Shown: positions 10,697 to 22,984, numbered from the stretch's first letter. The stretch is DNA of 64,000 nt from Neoarius graeffei (GCF_027579695.1 NC_083569.1:71807149-71871148); one strand, 5' to 3'. Notes: generated by a model not told the origin, from the letters alone. A program made the numbers and translations.

Positions 10697-11075
10697 TGGG
10701 GCGGCACGGTGGTGTAGTGGTTGGCGCTGTCGCCTCACAGCAAGAAGGTCCGGGTTCGAGCCCCGTGGCCGGCGAGGGTCTTTCTGTGTGGAGTTTGCAT
10801 GTTCTCCCCGTGTCCGCGTGGGTTTCCTCCGGGTGCTCCGGTTTCCCCCACAGTCCAAAGACATGCAGGTTAGGTTAACTGGTGACTCTAAATTGACCGT
10901 AGGTGTGAATGTGAGTGTGAATGGTTGTCTGTGTCTATGTGTCAGCCCTGTGATGACCTGGCAACTTGTCCAGGGTGTACCCCGCCTTTCACCCATAGTC
11001 AGCTGGGATAGGTTCCAGCTTGCCTGCGACCCTGTAGAACAGGATAAAGCGGCTACAGATAATGAGATGAGATGA
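10697..11075 (+). mobile_element. V-SINE, full length (second of a tandem pair)
   Basis: Complete copy from ggggcggcacggtggtgtag to the gatgag tail. It is flanked by gatagctggttt on both sides (10684-10695 and 11076-11087). The same 12-mer also precedes the truncated copy upstream, so three copies of the target site bracket two SINEs. Confidence 0.95.
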
Positions 11076-11258
11076 GATAGCTGGTTTCAGGCTCTCTTCT
11101 TAGGAAATGAAATGAAAATATTATGAAAAATATACTAGATAGTGAAGTATAGAATTGTGACATTACTTATGGGTTTTTATATTGTAATTTCTGTGGCGTC
11201 AATGCTCATGATACACACTTTTATATTTTTAAATTTTCATTTAATTTCACTTCACATA

Positions 11259-11790
11259 CATTATATTGCCAAAAGTATTCGCTCACCTGCCTTGACTCAC
11301 ATATGAGCTTAAGTGACATCCCATTCCTAATCCATAGGGTTCAATATGACGTCGGTCCACCCTTTGCAGCTAGAACAGCTTCAACTCTTCTGGGAAGGCT
11401 GTCCACAAGGTTTAGGAGTGTGTTTATGGGAATTTTTGACCATTCTTCCAGAAGCGCATTTGTGAGGTCACACACTGATGTTGGACGAGAAGGCCTGGCT
11501 CTCAGTCTCTGCTCTAATTCATCCCAAAGGTGTTCTATCGGGTTGAGGTCAGGACTCTGTGCAGGCCAGTCAAGTTCATCCACACCAGACTCTGTCATCC
11601 ATGTCTTTATGGACCTTGCTTTGTACACTGGTGCACAGTCATGTTGGAAGAGGAAGGGGCCAGCTCCAAACTGTAAAAACAGTCTGCATGCCTAGGTGCT
11701 TGATTTTATACACCTGTGGCCATGGAAGTGATTGGAACACCTGATTCCGATAATTTGGATGGGTGAGCAAATACTTTTGGCAATATAGTG
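11259..11790 (-). mobile_element. Tc1-derived non-autonomous element (532 bp)
   Basis: The ends cattatattgccaaaagtat and atacttttggcaatatagtg are inverted repeats flanked by TA (11257-11258, 11791-11792). Only the 3' third of a transposase gene survives on the minus strand (11341-11628), including SPDLNPIEH with the catalytic Glu; the region with both Asp residues is deleted. It is a Tc1 relic that depends on another copy for movement. Confidence 0.9.
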
Positions 11791-11792
11791 TA

Positions 11793-12494
11793 TATGTGCA
11801 TAAGGTTGCAACATCAGATAAAGGGCCTGAGAAAATGACTATCCCAAAAATTTATGCCAGTACAGAACTGCAGTCATGACAGTATTTTCATGCAATATGA
11901 AAAGTTTCTTGTTTTCTCTAAAGCTGGTTAAAGAGTTACCTTGGTTTATCTAAACATATACTCTTCCTCTGTAGAGTCTTTCTTTCTCCTACCCTCCCTC
12001 CATCCGCCCCATAGCTATTTGGTAAACTTTCATATGCCTGGCAGCTTTCTCACACTATTCATAATCTGGTACATAATGAACTCAATTCATTCTTAGCCCA
12101 TAAAAATCCATCTGGAAAAATGTCATTTTCTCTTCAGGCAAAAGTGGCAATTGTGAATTTACATTTGCCTGATGTTCTATGCAAAACCTAAGGGAAAACT
12201 GCCTTTGAAGCATGCGCGATAAGATTCAGTATTATGTAAGGAACCAGTATGCACTCAATACAAGCACAGGCTTTAGATTTTATATGATTCTTGGAAACTG
12301 TTGAACATTGATCATTGTATGTCCTTTCATGTTTACGTGTATCTACCTCTGCTTATGGTGTTTTAGTATATAAAGGATTGCAGAAGTGTTATGGATCAGC
12401 ATGATCAAGATTTATTTTACAGAGTCTCCTCTCTGTTTTGGAAATCATCAAGAGTTGTGTTACGTGTAGCAATTAAACATAAAAAGTACTATAT
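11793..12494. other. Intergenic DNA, nothing recognised
   Basis: No exon with good splice sites or repeat family recognised. Confidence 0.4.
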
Positions 12495-12866
12495 GGGGCG
12501 GCACGGTGGTGTAGTGGTTAGCGCTGTCGCTTCACAGCAAGAAGGTCCTGGGTTCAAGCCCCGTGGCCGGCGAGGGCCTTTCTGTGCGGAGTTTGCATGT
12601 TCTCCCCGTGTCCGCGTGGGTTTCCTCCGGGTGCTACGGTTTCCCCCACAGTCCAAAGACATGCAGGTTAGGTTAACTGGTGACTCTAAATTGACCGTAG
12701 GTGTGAGTGTGAATGGTTGTTTGTGTCTATGTGTCAGCCCTGTGATGACCTGGCGACTTGTCCAGGGTGTACCCCGCCTTTCGCCCGTAGTCAGCTGGGA
12801 TAGGCTCCAGCTTGCCTGCGACCCTGTAGAACAGGATAAAGTGCCTAGAGATAATGAGATGAGATG
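12495..12866 (+). mobile_element. V-SINE, full length
   Basis: The head begins ggggcggcacggtggtgtag and the tail ends gagatgagatg. The target duplication is aagtactatat at 12484-12494 and aagtgctatgt at 12867-12877, two mismatches. It is close to the consensus of the other gatgag-tailed copies, with a short deletion in the gtgtgaatgtgagtgtg stretch. Confidence 0.93.
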
Positions 12867-13339
12867 AAGTGCTATGTGTGTATTGTACATTGTGTTACAA
12901 TCACTATACATCATTAATCACAGCAGCGTATCTTTAGGAATGTAACCTTGTGCTGTCTGTGCTTAGTTAAGACTTTTACTTCAACCCTGGTGTTGATCAT
13001 AGGATTAAGTCTGACTCTTGGGCTTGTTGGGAGTATATTATAGCAGAGCTCCCCACGTGCAAAGCGGTGATCCAACCTTAAGAGAATATGGTAATGCCTT
13101 CCCATCCCATGTGGTGCATAGGGCAGCGCTGATCTCCGTTTCTGTAGCCCTCGGCCTATCGCCTATTACATAGCTAGGGTTACAGTGGGGGGCTAGTCCT
13201 CTGGTAACCGTGAGAGTTTGGTATATGGTAATGCACTGACCTGATTTTTGAAGACTTTCACAACCGTACAATATCCGTATGTATAAAAGACAAACATATA
13301 CCATCACAGGATACCTGATTGTAAGTGCACAGCAACGTA

Positions 13340-14856
13340 CAGTGGATAAAAAAAAAAAAAGTGCACACACTCTGTTAAAATGATAGGTATTTCTGATGTA
13401 AAATTAAAAAAAAAAAAGGGAGAGACCACGATAAATAACTGCAAAATTTTTCCCACCTTTAATGTGACCTATAACCTGTACAATTCAATTGAAAAACAAA
13501 GAAATCTGTTAGGGGGAAAAGCATAAAAAATTAAAACGTACAATAAGCTGGTTGCATAAGTGTGCACACCCCTTAACTAATACTTTGTTGAAGCACCTTT
13601 TGATTTAATTACAGCATTCAGTCTTTTTGGGTTCACACCTGCCATCAATTAAACTGACTCTGATTAACCCCAAATACCGTAAAGTTCAGACATTTACTCA
13701 GTTGCATCCTCCAGCAAAAGCCAGGGTTCACAGAGAGCTTACAAAGCATCAAAGGGATCTCATTGTTGAAAGGTATCAGTCAAGAGAAGGGTGCAAAAAA
13801 AAATGTCCACGGCATTAGATATACCATGGAACACAGTGAGGACAGTCATCAAGAAGTGGAGAAAATATGGGACAACAGTGACATTACTGAGAACTGGACG
13901 TCCCTTCAAAATTGATGAAAAGACAAGACAAAAACTGGTCAGGGAGGCTGCCAAGAGGCCGACAGCAACACTGAAGGAGCTGCAGGAATTTCTGGCAAGT
14001 ACTGGCTGTGTACTACATGTGACAGCAATCTCCTGTAGTCTCCATATGTCTGGACTATGAGGTAGGGTCAAAGAAAAACATCCAGGCCTGGCTAAATTTT
14101 GCAAAAAAAAATACATCAGCTCTCCCAAAAGCATGTGGGAAAATGTGTTACGGTCTGATGAAACCAAGGTTGAACTTTTTGGCCACAATTCCAAAAGGTA
14201 TGTTCAGCACAAAAACAACACTGCACAACACCATACCCACAGTGAAGCATGGTGGTGGCAACATCATGTTTTGGGGTTGTTTTTCTTCAGCTGGAACAGG
14301 GGCTTTAATCATATGAACAGTTCTAAATACCAGTCAATTTTGGCCCAAAACCTTCAGGTGTCTGCTAGAAAGCTGAATTTCATCTTTCAGCATGACAGTG
14401 ACCCCCAAAACATTTTGGAATGGCCCAGCCAGAGCCCAGACCTAAATCCAATTGAAGATCTGTGGGGTGACCTGAAGAGGGCTGTACACAAGCGATGCCC
14501 TCGCAATCTGACAGATTTGGAGCGCTTTGGCAAGGAAGAGTGGGCAAATATTGCCAAGTCTAGATGTGGCAGGCTGATAGACTCCTACCCAAAAAGACTG
14601 AATGCTGTAATTAAATCAAAAGGTGCTTCAACAAAGTATTAGTTTAAGGGTGTGTACACTTATGCAACCAGCCTATTGTACTTTTTTTTCTTCCCCCTAA
14701 CAGATTTGTTTGTTTTTCAATTGAATTGTACAGGTTATAGGTCACATTAAAGGTGGGAAAAGTTTTGAAATTATTTATTGTGGTCTCTTTTTTTTTTACA
14801 TCAGAAAAACCTATCGTTTTAATGGGGTGTGTACCGTACACTTTTTATATCCACTG
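13340..14856 (+). mobile_element. Tc1-like transposon, family C
   Basis: Ends cagtggataaaaa and tttttatatccactg are inverted repeats flanked by TA (13338-13339, 14857-14858). Inner inverted repeats also match: tgtacaattcaattgaaaaa near 13477 recurs reversed near 14718. Transposase pieces are on the plus strand. Confidence 0.92.
13720..14642 (+). pseudogene. Broken Tc1 transposase (family C)
   Basis: Open pieces at about 13730-13818, 13791-14060 and 14133-14642 together resemble one Tc1 transposase, joined by frameshifts and a stop. The HTH part reads ELTKHQRDLIVERY and the linker TGRPFKID. The catalytic part has [13 protein letters not shown] (first Asp). The region around the second Asp has decayed (FQHDSDPQN), and the stretch between it and the Glu motif SPDLNPIE is shortened. 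This copy is clearly inactive. Confidence 0.9.
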
Positions 14857-14858
14857 TA

Positions 14859-15842
14859 TCTCAAACATGACCACTGGACAACAAAATTTGTATCTTTATT
14901 TACATAAGCTAGATGGGTTTTTATTCAGCACATATTTTTAATTTGCTTTTTAAAAAAAATAGAGTGAGATTATTTACTAACACACTTTACGGAAAATATT
15001 CACGACAGTTTCATATAAAACTAGTTAAAACAGTTTTGTTCGTCCACTACCTTGTTGGACAATTGATAGTTTCTGTCATGTAAGGGTAGTAGATGGATGT
15101 AATCACAGGAAGAGTTTTATTGAAAGCACGCTAGCAAATAAATCCAAAATGTAGACAAAGGTAGAGTCGAAAAATAGGCAGTGGTCAAGTGAGGCACAGA
15201 CAGGATTTCAGAGGTAATACAATAGCCAAAGACCAAAAACACAAACAGGGTCAAAACCAGAAACGCAATACAAAATACAAGGTTTGGTAACATCAGACAC
15301 AGGGTACAGAGCATATACTTCACAAAGTCTGTGTGTTACTGAGAGTCCTTATATGTATGTGCTGTGATTGCACTCTAATCAGGAACAGGTGCATGGTAAT
15401 TAGTCCTCATGGTGCTGTGCACTCTGAGTGCCATTGCACATGGACGTGACCGATGTAACAGAAAACTGTTTAACATATCAAGTTTGATATTCAATTGTAA
15501 CTATATAGTAATGATATAAAGTGAAAGCACTGGTTCACTGCTGTCCACCAGGCACCCAGCAGAGTCACACCATAATAAATATCATGGTGTTGTTCCTGGC
15601 ACATGGCATGCGGTGTCAAAGAAAGGAATAAATATGTATTCATAAATGTGATGCATATCTAATTATTGTTACAAGACAATGCAGCAATTTATTGACATAA
15701 AAAATACTACACTACACAGTTTGATGGTTCATATTCTATAATATGAATTCTATTATTCTATTCAGATTGATTTTGTGTCCTTGCAAATATTTTGCTCATA
15801 CACTCATCAGGAGCTCTGCTTTTAGGCACTGCCTCTAATATT
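14859..15842. repeat. Probable old interspersed repeat; no gene
   Basis: The stretch at about 15100-15450 has the composition and wording of a common interspersed repeat (runs such as ccaaagaccaaaaacacaaa and gcactctaatcaggaacagg), but I cannot assign a class or boundaries. The rest is AT-rich with no exon. Confidence 0.3.
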
Positions 15843-15873
15843 ATGTATGTATGTATGTATGTATGTATGTATG

Positions 15874-15902
<29 letters not shown>
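15843..15902. repeat. (ATGT)n microsatellite
   Basis: About 15 uninterrupted copies of the tetranucleotide ATGT. Confidence 0.97.
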
Positions 15903-15904
<2 letters not shown>

Positions 15905-17230
15905 GTAATTCAGTGGATTTCCCCCAGCAGCTTTTCTATTACTTGAGCTACAAAACAACAGTAAAATTGCACTAAAGTTTTAAATGAATGTTTATCATCC
16001 TCATCACCCTTGTCAATGAAACTACTGAGCACTTCCTTAAGCCCTAAACTTTCAACTGAAAAGCAACAGTGCTAATTGGAATTTTTCTCTTGCTATTATC
16101 ATAAATCTAGCCAGCATGCTCTTCTATCTGTTATCTCTCATATCAGACATGTGGTGTACAGTGCCTGATCAGTGGTGAGGAATTGTAAGGTCTTGTTCAT
16201 TCCCTGGCAGTACACAAGAGGGATATAGTCCAGAACCCAACTGAGAGGGAGCAAAACAAATCACAACTGAGGACATAAAGGCTAGAGTGAGCCAACTTTC
16301 AGTTACATTTCTATAACTTGAGAGAGAGAAAAGCCCCGACTGACCATTCAGCTGAATGTGCTGATATATTTCTGTCTCAGTATGATGTGAAAAAGCCACG
16401 ATCCTATATTTAGCTGTTTTGCTGCTCAAGTGGTAATTTAACTAAATCCAACTGCATGTCCAAATCATTTACAAACAAAATGTCTAACTTGTCTAAACAA
16501 CTTTTCCATGTTACTGAACTAAATGGAGGCTCAAGCTATATCTCAGTCAGTATTTGTTCCGTTGCTTTTATAGGTTTCGTTACCACATAAGCAGGAATTC
16601 AAACTGACATTTTCCAAGAAGTAATCAAAAGTTTTTACTTGCAACACATCACCACACCTACTCTCTAATCGTTTCTAAGAAAACTACGCAAGTCCCACTG
16701 GATACACAGAATTCATGCTATTGCAGGTTTCCCACTCACGTTCTGTTTTCTCTTTCTGTATAAACAGCAGAATTTTAAATACCAAAACAATCATATTGTT
16801 ACTCATACAATCAGAATTCATAAAATGCCGTTTGGACCATGGGATGAAAATGAATTAGAATGAACTTTTCCAGGCTTCTTTCAAATGTGAAACTGCATTT
16901 ACTATTTCTGCATTAATGATAGGCAGAGATTTGTTTTCTCTGAGATTTCTTACAGTAGGATTTTCAGAGTCATTGCACTGTGACCAATGTGGGTTTGTAT
17001 CTGTTTTACTCCTTTGGGGTCTGGCACTGAGCCCAGCACAGCACTGGCACTGCTGCCATTTAAATTTTGTGTACTTATTTGGAAACTTGTGTACTGAATT
17101 TGGTCTGTTAGACGGTGGATTTAGAGGCACAGTGGATTGTGCTGCTGCCTCACCCCTCCAGCCTCCTTGGTTCAATCCTGGTCTAATGTTACTGACAATA
17201 CTGGTAATAAAAACTGCAATGTTTTCCTAT
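15903..17230. other. Intergenic DNA with a degraded SINE head
   Basis: No gene is seen. A short piece at about 17128-17180 (ggcacagtggattgtgctgc, then a ggttcaatcctgg box) resembles an old SINE head. It stops just before the hAT element. Confidence 0.4.
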
Positions 17231-17238
17231 AACAGAAC

Positions 17239-18390
17239 CATGGGCACCGCCAGGGGGGGAAAGGTTAGAACAATTCTAGGGGCCCAGCACTGCCATGGGG
17301 CCCTTTAAGGGGCTGATAATATGCTTTTAATGATTTTAATAAGACTTTTGAAATAACAACAATGCAATATTCCATCTGGTAAAATGAGCTAATTGAACAA
17401 GGTTGTCTATTTCTTGAGTTCTTCAACATATTGTCATTTAACCCTCCCCCTTTTGCGAAATGGTACAGTCCAGTTCTGGTAGAAGCGCAACGCGTTAAAT
17501 CTGTGTGCTGATCAGTGCAACGCTACTTGCTGCTGTGTCGCGGTGCAGCAGCCAGCCAGCCAGCAGTGGAGTGCGTACAGTCTATGATCGCTAAATATGA
17601 AGAGTGGCTGTCAAAAACGTAAAGAAAGGCAGCTGAAAGCTGAGAGGGACCGGAGAGGCAGGCAACTGGTCACTCAGTTTTTCCCAAAGAAAGGTAGCTA
17701 TCGCTCACATGTGTGTTCAAAATATTAGCGAATGGTAAATGAACAGTATGAACGTGGTTGGATTAGCCTATCAAGAGAACACTTTTACAGTTTGTACAGT
17801 GACATTTTTTCCATTTTAATAACTGAACTGACTTGTGTGATAATAAACAAGATGAAATATTATGTTATGCTGGTGCTAATAACCAGTTTCATAACTAATG
17901 GGGTGCCCTAAATATGCACAGATTCAGCCTCAGGGGGACCTCCGCCCTGCCAAACCACTGAACCCCCTTTGGAGAAGGAGGTAAGCAGCAATACAACCCA
18001 TAAATGCTTTAGGATTGAAGTTTTTAATGAGCGAGTGCCATATACAGTTTGCTAGATTAAAGTGCTGCTAAGAAGGGACACCAGTCAAGTGCTTGACATG
18101 GTTACGTGTTCTATGATTTATTAGCAGTCACATCACACATTTCACTACCAATTGTCCTAGCACAAAAAGGCATGTGGCAAAATCTTGAATTTTCATTTGT
18201 GATTGTAAATGCACCAGAATTAGTCACTGACCAGTTTTCATCTAGTCCCTGGTAGGTTAATACATAAAATGTAATAACAAAGTCACAAACTCAAGGTCCA
18301 TGGGCTATCAAAAGTCAAATAATGACAATAGTGCAATTGTGACGAAGGTGGGCAAAGTTGGGGGGCCCACAATTTCTGATGGCGCCCCTG
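17239..18390 (+). mobile_element. hAT element, internally deleted
   Basis: A perfect 8-base target duplication, aacagaac, lies at 17231-17238 and 18391-18398. The ends are imperfect inverted repeats: catgggcaccgccag at the left, and the right end reversed reads caggggcgccatcag. Eight-base duplications and CAGNGGC ends are hAT hallmarks. At 1152 bp it cannot hold a full transposase; it keeps two short N-terminal exons. Confidence 0.9.
17597..17980 (+). pseudogene. N-terminal exons of a hAT transposase
   Basis: Exon 1 (17597-17693) starts MKSGCQKRKERQLKAERD and ends near TQFFPKK at a donor g|gtagct. Exon 2 (17928-17980) follows an attcag acceptor, keeps the phase (1 base carried over), reads SGGPPPCQTTEPPLEKE and ends at gag|gtaagc. 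The basic KRK start followed by an FF motif resembles the N-termini of hAT/ZMYM-like proteins. The zinc finger and the catalytic domain are absent. Confidence 0.6.
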
Positions 18391-18499
18391 AACAGAACTG
18401 TTATGTTAATAATATTTCAGTAGGTTTTTAATCAATTAATCTCATAAGACATTAACTATTCAAAGAACTGTGAAGACCCACGTACTAAGTAACAAGACA

Positions 18500-18895
18500 A
18501 GAAGCCTAAACTTATCACACGTACACTCAAGCACAGACTTAAGCACAGTGAAATTCCCCCTCTGCATTTAACCCATCTGAAGTAGTGAACACACATATGC
18601 ATACACACACCCAGAGCAGTGGGCAGCTATGCTATAGCTGCCGGGGGAGCAGTTGTGGGTTAGGTGCCTTGCTCAAGGGCACTTCAGCCCAACCTCAGGC
18701 CATGACCGCCCCATGTTAACCTAACCGCATGTCTTTGGACTGCGGGGGAAACTGGAGCACCCAGAGGAAACCCGCACAGACACGGGGAGAACATGCAAAC
18801 TCCACACAGAAAAGCCCCCCGTCAGCCACTGGGCTCGAACCCAGAACCTTCTTGCTGTGAGGTGACAGTGCTAACCACTACACCACCATGCTGCC
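18500..18895 (-). mobile_element. SINE with the same head but a different 3' tail
   Basis: On the minus strand it starts ggcagcatggtggtgtagtg and follows the usual V-SINE head and core to ccaaagacatgcggttaggt. It then switches to a different module (gcccttgagcaaggcaccta, then ggttaaatgcagagggggaa) instead of the gacttgtccagggtgt tail seen in the others. It is a second modular SINE type in the window. Confidence 0.8.
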
Positions 18896-19241
18896 ATTAC
18901 CTCTCCAAAAACTGTGGACTGGATTGGTATGCATAACAAGTCACAAGATAGATTATGCTGTAAAAAAAAAAAAATGTCTGCACTTTCATGTTCTTTTACA
19001 GTCTGCACTGTAATATTTGAAAACTTAAGTGGAGCATTAAATTAATAATAACAAGTGAGATGAATTGTAAATTGGAGATACTTGAGGCACTCCAAGATGT
19101 ACACTGAGTGATTTGCAGTATCTTCTCCTGACAGTATGGCGTAATGCTAAGTATCAAGCAAAGATTTCACGTCAGGATTTTAATTTCATAGATTTTTGAA
19201 AAAAAAAATCAGCTATAGCGAACACTGCATGGGCGGAAATA

Positions 19242-20803
19242 CAGTGGTGCTTGAAAGTCTGTGAACCCTTTAGAATTTTCTATATTTCTGCATATATATG
19301 ACCTCAAACATCATCAGATTTTCACACAAGTCCTAAAAGTAGATAAAGAGAACCCAGTTAAACAAATGAGACAAAAATATTATACTTGGTCATTTATTTA
19401 TTGAGGAAAATTATCCAATATTACATATCTGTGAGTGACAAAAGTATGTGAACCTTTGCTTTCAGTATCTGGTGTGACCCCCTTGTGCATATATAACTGC
19501 AACTAAACGTTTCCGGTAACTGTTGATCAGTCCTGCACACCGGCTTGGAGGAATTTTAGCCCATTCCTCCGTACAGAACAGCTTCAACTCTGGGATGTTG
19601 GTGGGTTTCCTCACATGAACTGCTTGCTTCAGGTCCTTCCACAACACTTCGATTGGATTAAGGTCAGGACTTTGACTTGGCCATTCCAAAACATTAACTT
19701 TATTTTTCTTTAACCATTCTTTGGTAGAACGACTTGTGTGTTTAGGGTCGTTGTCTTGCTGCATGACCCACCTTCTCTTGAGATTCAGTTCATGGACAGA
19801 TGTCCTAACATTTTCCTTTAAAATTTGCTGGTATAATTCAGAATTCATTGTTCCATCAATGATGGCAAGCCGTCCTGGCCCAGATGCAGCAAAACAGGCC
19901 CAAACCATGATACTACCACCATCATGTTTCACAGATGGGATAAGGTTCTTATGCTGGAATGCAGTGTTTTCCTTTCTCCAAACATAACGCTTCTCATTTA
20001 AACCAAAAAGTTCTATTTTGGTCTCATCCGTCCACAAAACGTTTTTCCAATAGCCTTCTGGCTTGTCCACATGATCTTTAGCAAACTGCAGACGAGCAGC
20101 AATGTTCTTTTTGGAGAGCAGTGGCTTTCTCCATGCAACCCTGTCATACACACCATTGTTGTTCAGTGTTTTCCTGATGGTGGACTCATGAACATTAACA
20201 TTAGCCAATGTGAGAGAGGCCTTCAGTTGCTTAGAAGTTGCCCTGGGGTCCTGTGTGACCTTGCTGACGATTACAGTACATGCCTTGCTCTTGGAGTGAT
20301 CTTTGTTGGTTGACCACTCCTGTGGAGGGTAACAATGGTCTTGAATTTCCTCCATTTCACACAATCTATCTGACTGTAGATTGGTGGAGTCCAAACTCTT
20401 TAGAGATGGTTTTGTAACCTTTTCAGAGCATCAACAATGATTTTTCTGAGGTCCTCAGAAATCTCCTTTGTTCGTGCCATGATACACTTCCACAAACATG
20501 TGTCGTGAAGATCAGACGTTGATAGATCCCTGTTCTTTAAATAAAACAGGGTGATCAGTTAACAGAATTAACTGATAATCCTAGAGGTTCACATACTTTT
20601 GCCACTCACAGATATGTAATATTGGATCATTTTCTTCAATAAATAAATGACCCAGTATAATATTTGTGTCTCATTTGTTTAACTGGGTTCTCTTTATCTA
20701 CTTTTAGGACTTGTGTGAAAATCTGATGATGTTTTCGGTCACATTTATGCAGAAATATACAGTAGAAAATTCTAAAGGGTTCACAAACTTTCAAGCACCA
20801 CTA
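19242..20803 (-). mobile_element. Tc1-like transposon, family A copy 2
   Basis: Left end cagtggtgcttgaaagtctg after TA (19240-19241); right end ctttcaagcaccacta before TA (20804-20805), with the last base changed from G to A. Same family as 1271-2871. The region near the right end (about 20555-20585) has lost a short stretch compared with the other copies. Confidence 0.93.
19462..20480 (-). pseudogene. Tc1 transposase, best-preserved family A copy
   Basis: Expected start at 20480, stop at 19462. About 280 residues are open in one frame, from the second half of the DNA-binding region to the end. The catalytic triad motifs are WTDETKIELFG, QDNDPKH and SPDLNPIE. A frameshift near 20290-20400 destroys the first HTH region. 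This catalytic part is the most complete of the three family A copies. Confidence 0.9.
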
Positions 20804-20805
20804 TA

Positions 20806-21600
20806 GGTTTGGGCTTCATGCAGCAACACGCCTCAAATACGTGACAGGATTTGGGATCAATAGTTACGGAAAGGCACTATATGAAATAAAAGAAAAACAG
20901 CAAGAACTCAATACTCTCATCAGTTTGGTGCAAACGTGCGCGCAGTTCTCACTACTCCACTGCTCGCGTGCTGTACGTGACGCACATGGAGCACAAGAAT
21001 GTACACATGGTGGAGTCTATAAGTGCTTTTCATGCTCAGGAAGTGCGTCTTGCAGCCTAGTTTTAGAGTACATACGTAATTGATCTGGGGGGGGGGGGGG
21101 GGGGGGGATATAATTCATGGAATTCATAATCAGACCTGTTAATGGTCGAGAAAACATTTTTGAGGTGTTTAGTCTGTTAGATTAAGCTGATTATCTTTGC
21201 ATTGGACGCTTATGTTATGCTATGCTATGTTATAAATTGCTATAAAGCAGCAGCAACAACAAGACACAACACTGTGACCGAAAAGTACTGAACCAACCAA
21301 TGGGAGTCCAACAAACCATCTTCATTTTACATTGTAACAAAGACAACGGCTTTGATATTTCTAAGCTATAGAGCTATAGGAGTGAGGTGAGCTGGTTTAT
21401 TATGGTGTTTAATATCCTTGACTCTGCTGTCAGCCAAATAAACATGCAGTATAATGATGAGGGTTCTTGGCTGGCAGACACGCCCACCATGACACACCTC
21501 CAACAACAGTCAGGTAAAGGAATTCACAAAACAGGCGTTTAATTCCCTTTTATAGGCAATTTAGCAGTTTTCTTTTGTGCACTGAAAATTGTCACTTAGA
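20806..21600. other. Intergenic DNA with a G homopolymer
   Basis: A run of 21 G lies at 21087-21107. No gene is recognised. GC content rises around 20930-21060 with a few CpGs. Confidence 0.5.
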
Positions 21601-21611
21601 TATCTACTTAC

Positions 21612-21830
21612 CAGTTTTATCGACCGAGGAGAGCGCAAAATGTGCGTCACACCAAAACTGGCTGTCAACGTCGCTCAGATTTCAGAGACTCAATAGGATT
21701 GGGTGTTTCACCTCTCAGAGTACTGTCCTTCCACAGGACAACAGGAGAAGGTGTTAGGAGTAGGTGTCGTCTGGAGTGTGTGTGTGTGTGTGTGTGATCA
21801 CAGCACGGAGAGCTCTGGCGCTTTTTAAAG
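21612..21830 (-). promoter_or_regulatory. Possible promoter and non-coding first exon (minus strand)
   Basis: Read on the minus strand, ctttaaaaag (21830-21821) is a TATA-like box. About 30 bases on, a stretch without ATG runs to a near-ideal splice donor, aactg|gtaagt (exon end 21612). Its downstream exons would lie toward lower coordinates; the weak exons at 4852-5847 are on that strand but far away. A TG microsatellite sits inside the supposed exon. This rests on short motifs only. Confidence 0.2.
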
Positions 21831-22221
21831 GGATTTAGAGCGACCTCAGGCGCTCAGTATTCCTCCTCCTCCTCCTTCACTTTGGCAAGCCTCCGAAGTT
21901 GAGTAATAAACATTCCCACTCATAAGAATCTCATATAATATAATTGTGCTACTACTATTATTATTATTATTTTGCTTATCGTTTCTTCTTATAGGCTGTT
22001 GTTGCATGTTTTACCTGCCAACATATTTTTCTAAGCATATGAAAAGTAAATGAAAGAAGAGACAGAAAGAAGCCCCTTGAATTGACTGACTGTGGCAAGA
22101 CAGGCAAAACCATTGAATGTTGGGATTACAGGCGTCCTTTTTTCCATATAGACATACTTTGTGCACCTTTGGAATCTGTAGTAGACTTCCACACAAATTT
22201 GTAATAATAGACACAAGTCTT

Positions 22222-22596
22222 GGGCACGGTGGTGTAGTGGTTAGCACTGTCACCTTACAGCAAGAAGGTTCTGGGTTTGAGCCCAGTGGCTGACGAGGGC
22301 CTTTCTGTGCGGAGTTTGCATGTTCTCCCCGTGTCCGCATGGGTTTCCTTCGGGTGCTCCGGTTTCCCTCACAGTCCAAAGACATGCAGGTTAGGCTAAT
22401 TGGTGGCTCTACATTGACTGTAGGTGTGAATGTGAGTGTGAATGGTTGTTTGTCTATGTGTCAGTCCTGCGATGACCTGGTGACTTGTCCAGGGTGTACC
22501 CTGCCTTTCGCCCATAGTCAGCTGGCATAGGCTCCAGCTTGCCTGCGACCCTGTAGAACAGGATAAGCAGCTAAAGATAATGGATGGATGGAAGAA
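22222..22596 (+). mobile_element. V-SINE, first of a tandem pair
   Basis: Starts gggcacggtggtgtagtgg and ends in a ggatggatgg-type tail. It is preceded by acaagtctt (22213-22221) and followed by the same 9-mer (22597-22605). More diverged than the gatgag-tailed copies. Confidence 0.92.
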
Positions 22597-22605
22597 ACAA
22601 GTCTT

Positions 22606-22984
22606 GGGCAGCACGGTGGTGTAGTGGTTAGCACTGTCACCTCACAGCAAGAAGGTTCTGGGTTCGAGCCCAGTGGCTGACGAGGGCCTTTCTGTGTGGA
22701 GTTTGCATGTTCTCCCCGTGTCCGCATGGGTTTCCTCCGGGTGCTCCGGTTTCCCCCACAGTCCAAAGACATGCAGGTTAGGTTAACTGGTGACTCTAAA
22801 TTGACCGTAGGTGTGAATGTGAGTGTGAATGGTTGTCTGTGTCTATGTGTCAGCCCTGTGATGACCTGGCGACTTGTCCAGGGTGTACCCCGCCTCTCGC
22901 CCGTAGTCAGCTGGGATAGGCTCCAGCTTGCCTGTGACCTTGTAGAACAGGATAAGCAGCTACAGATAATGGATGGTTGGAGAA
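22606..22984 (+). mobile_element. V-SINE, second of a tandem pair
   Basis: Starts gggcagcacggtggtgtagt directly after acaagtctt and ends before acaagtc followed by a C run (22991-23004). It therefore used the 3' target duplication of the preceding SINE. Confidence 0.93.

Noticed and set aside
16855-17308. Open frames of 106 and 130 residues on opposite strands
   Set aside because: They overlap a decayed SINE head and the edge of the hAT element; no conserved motif or splice structure.
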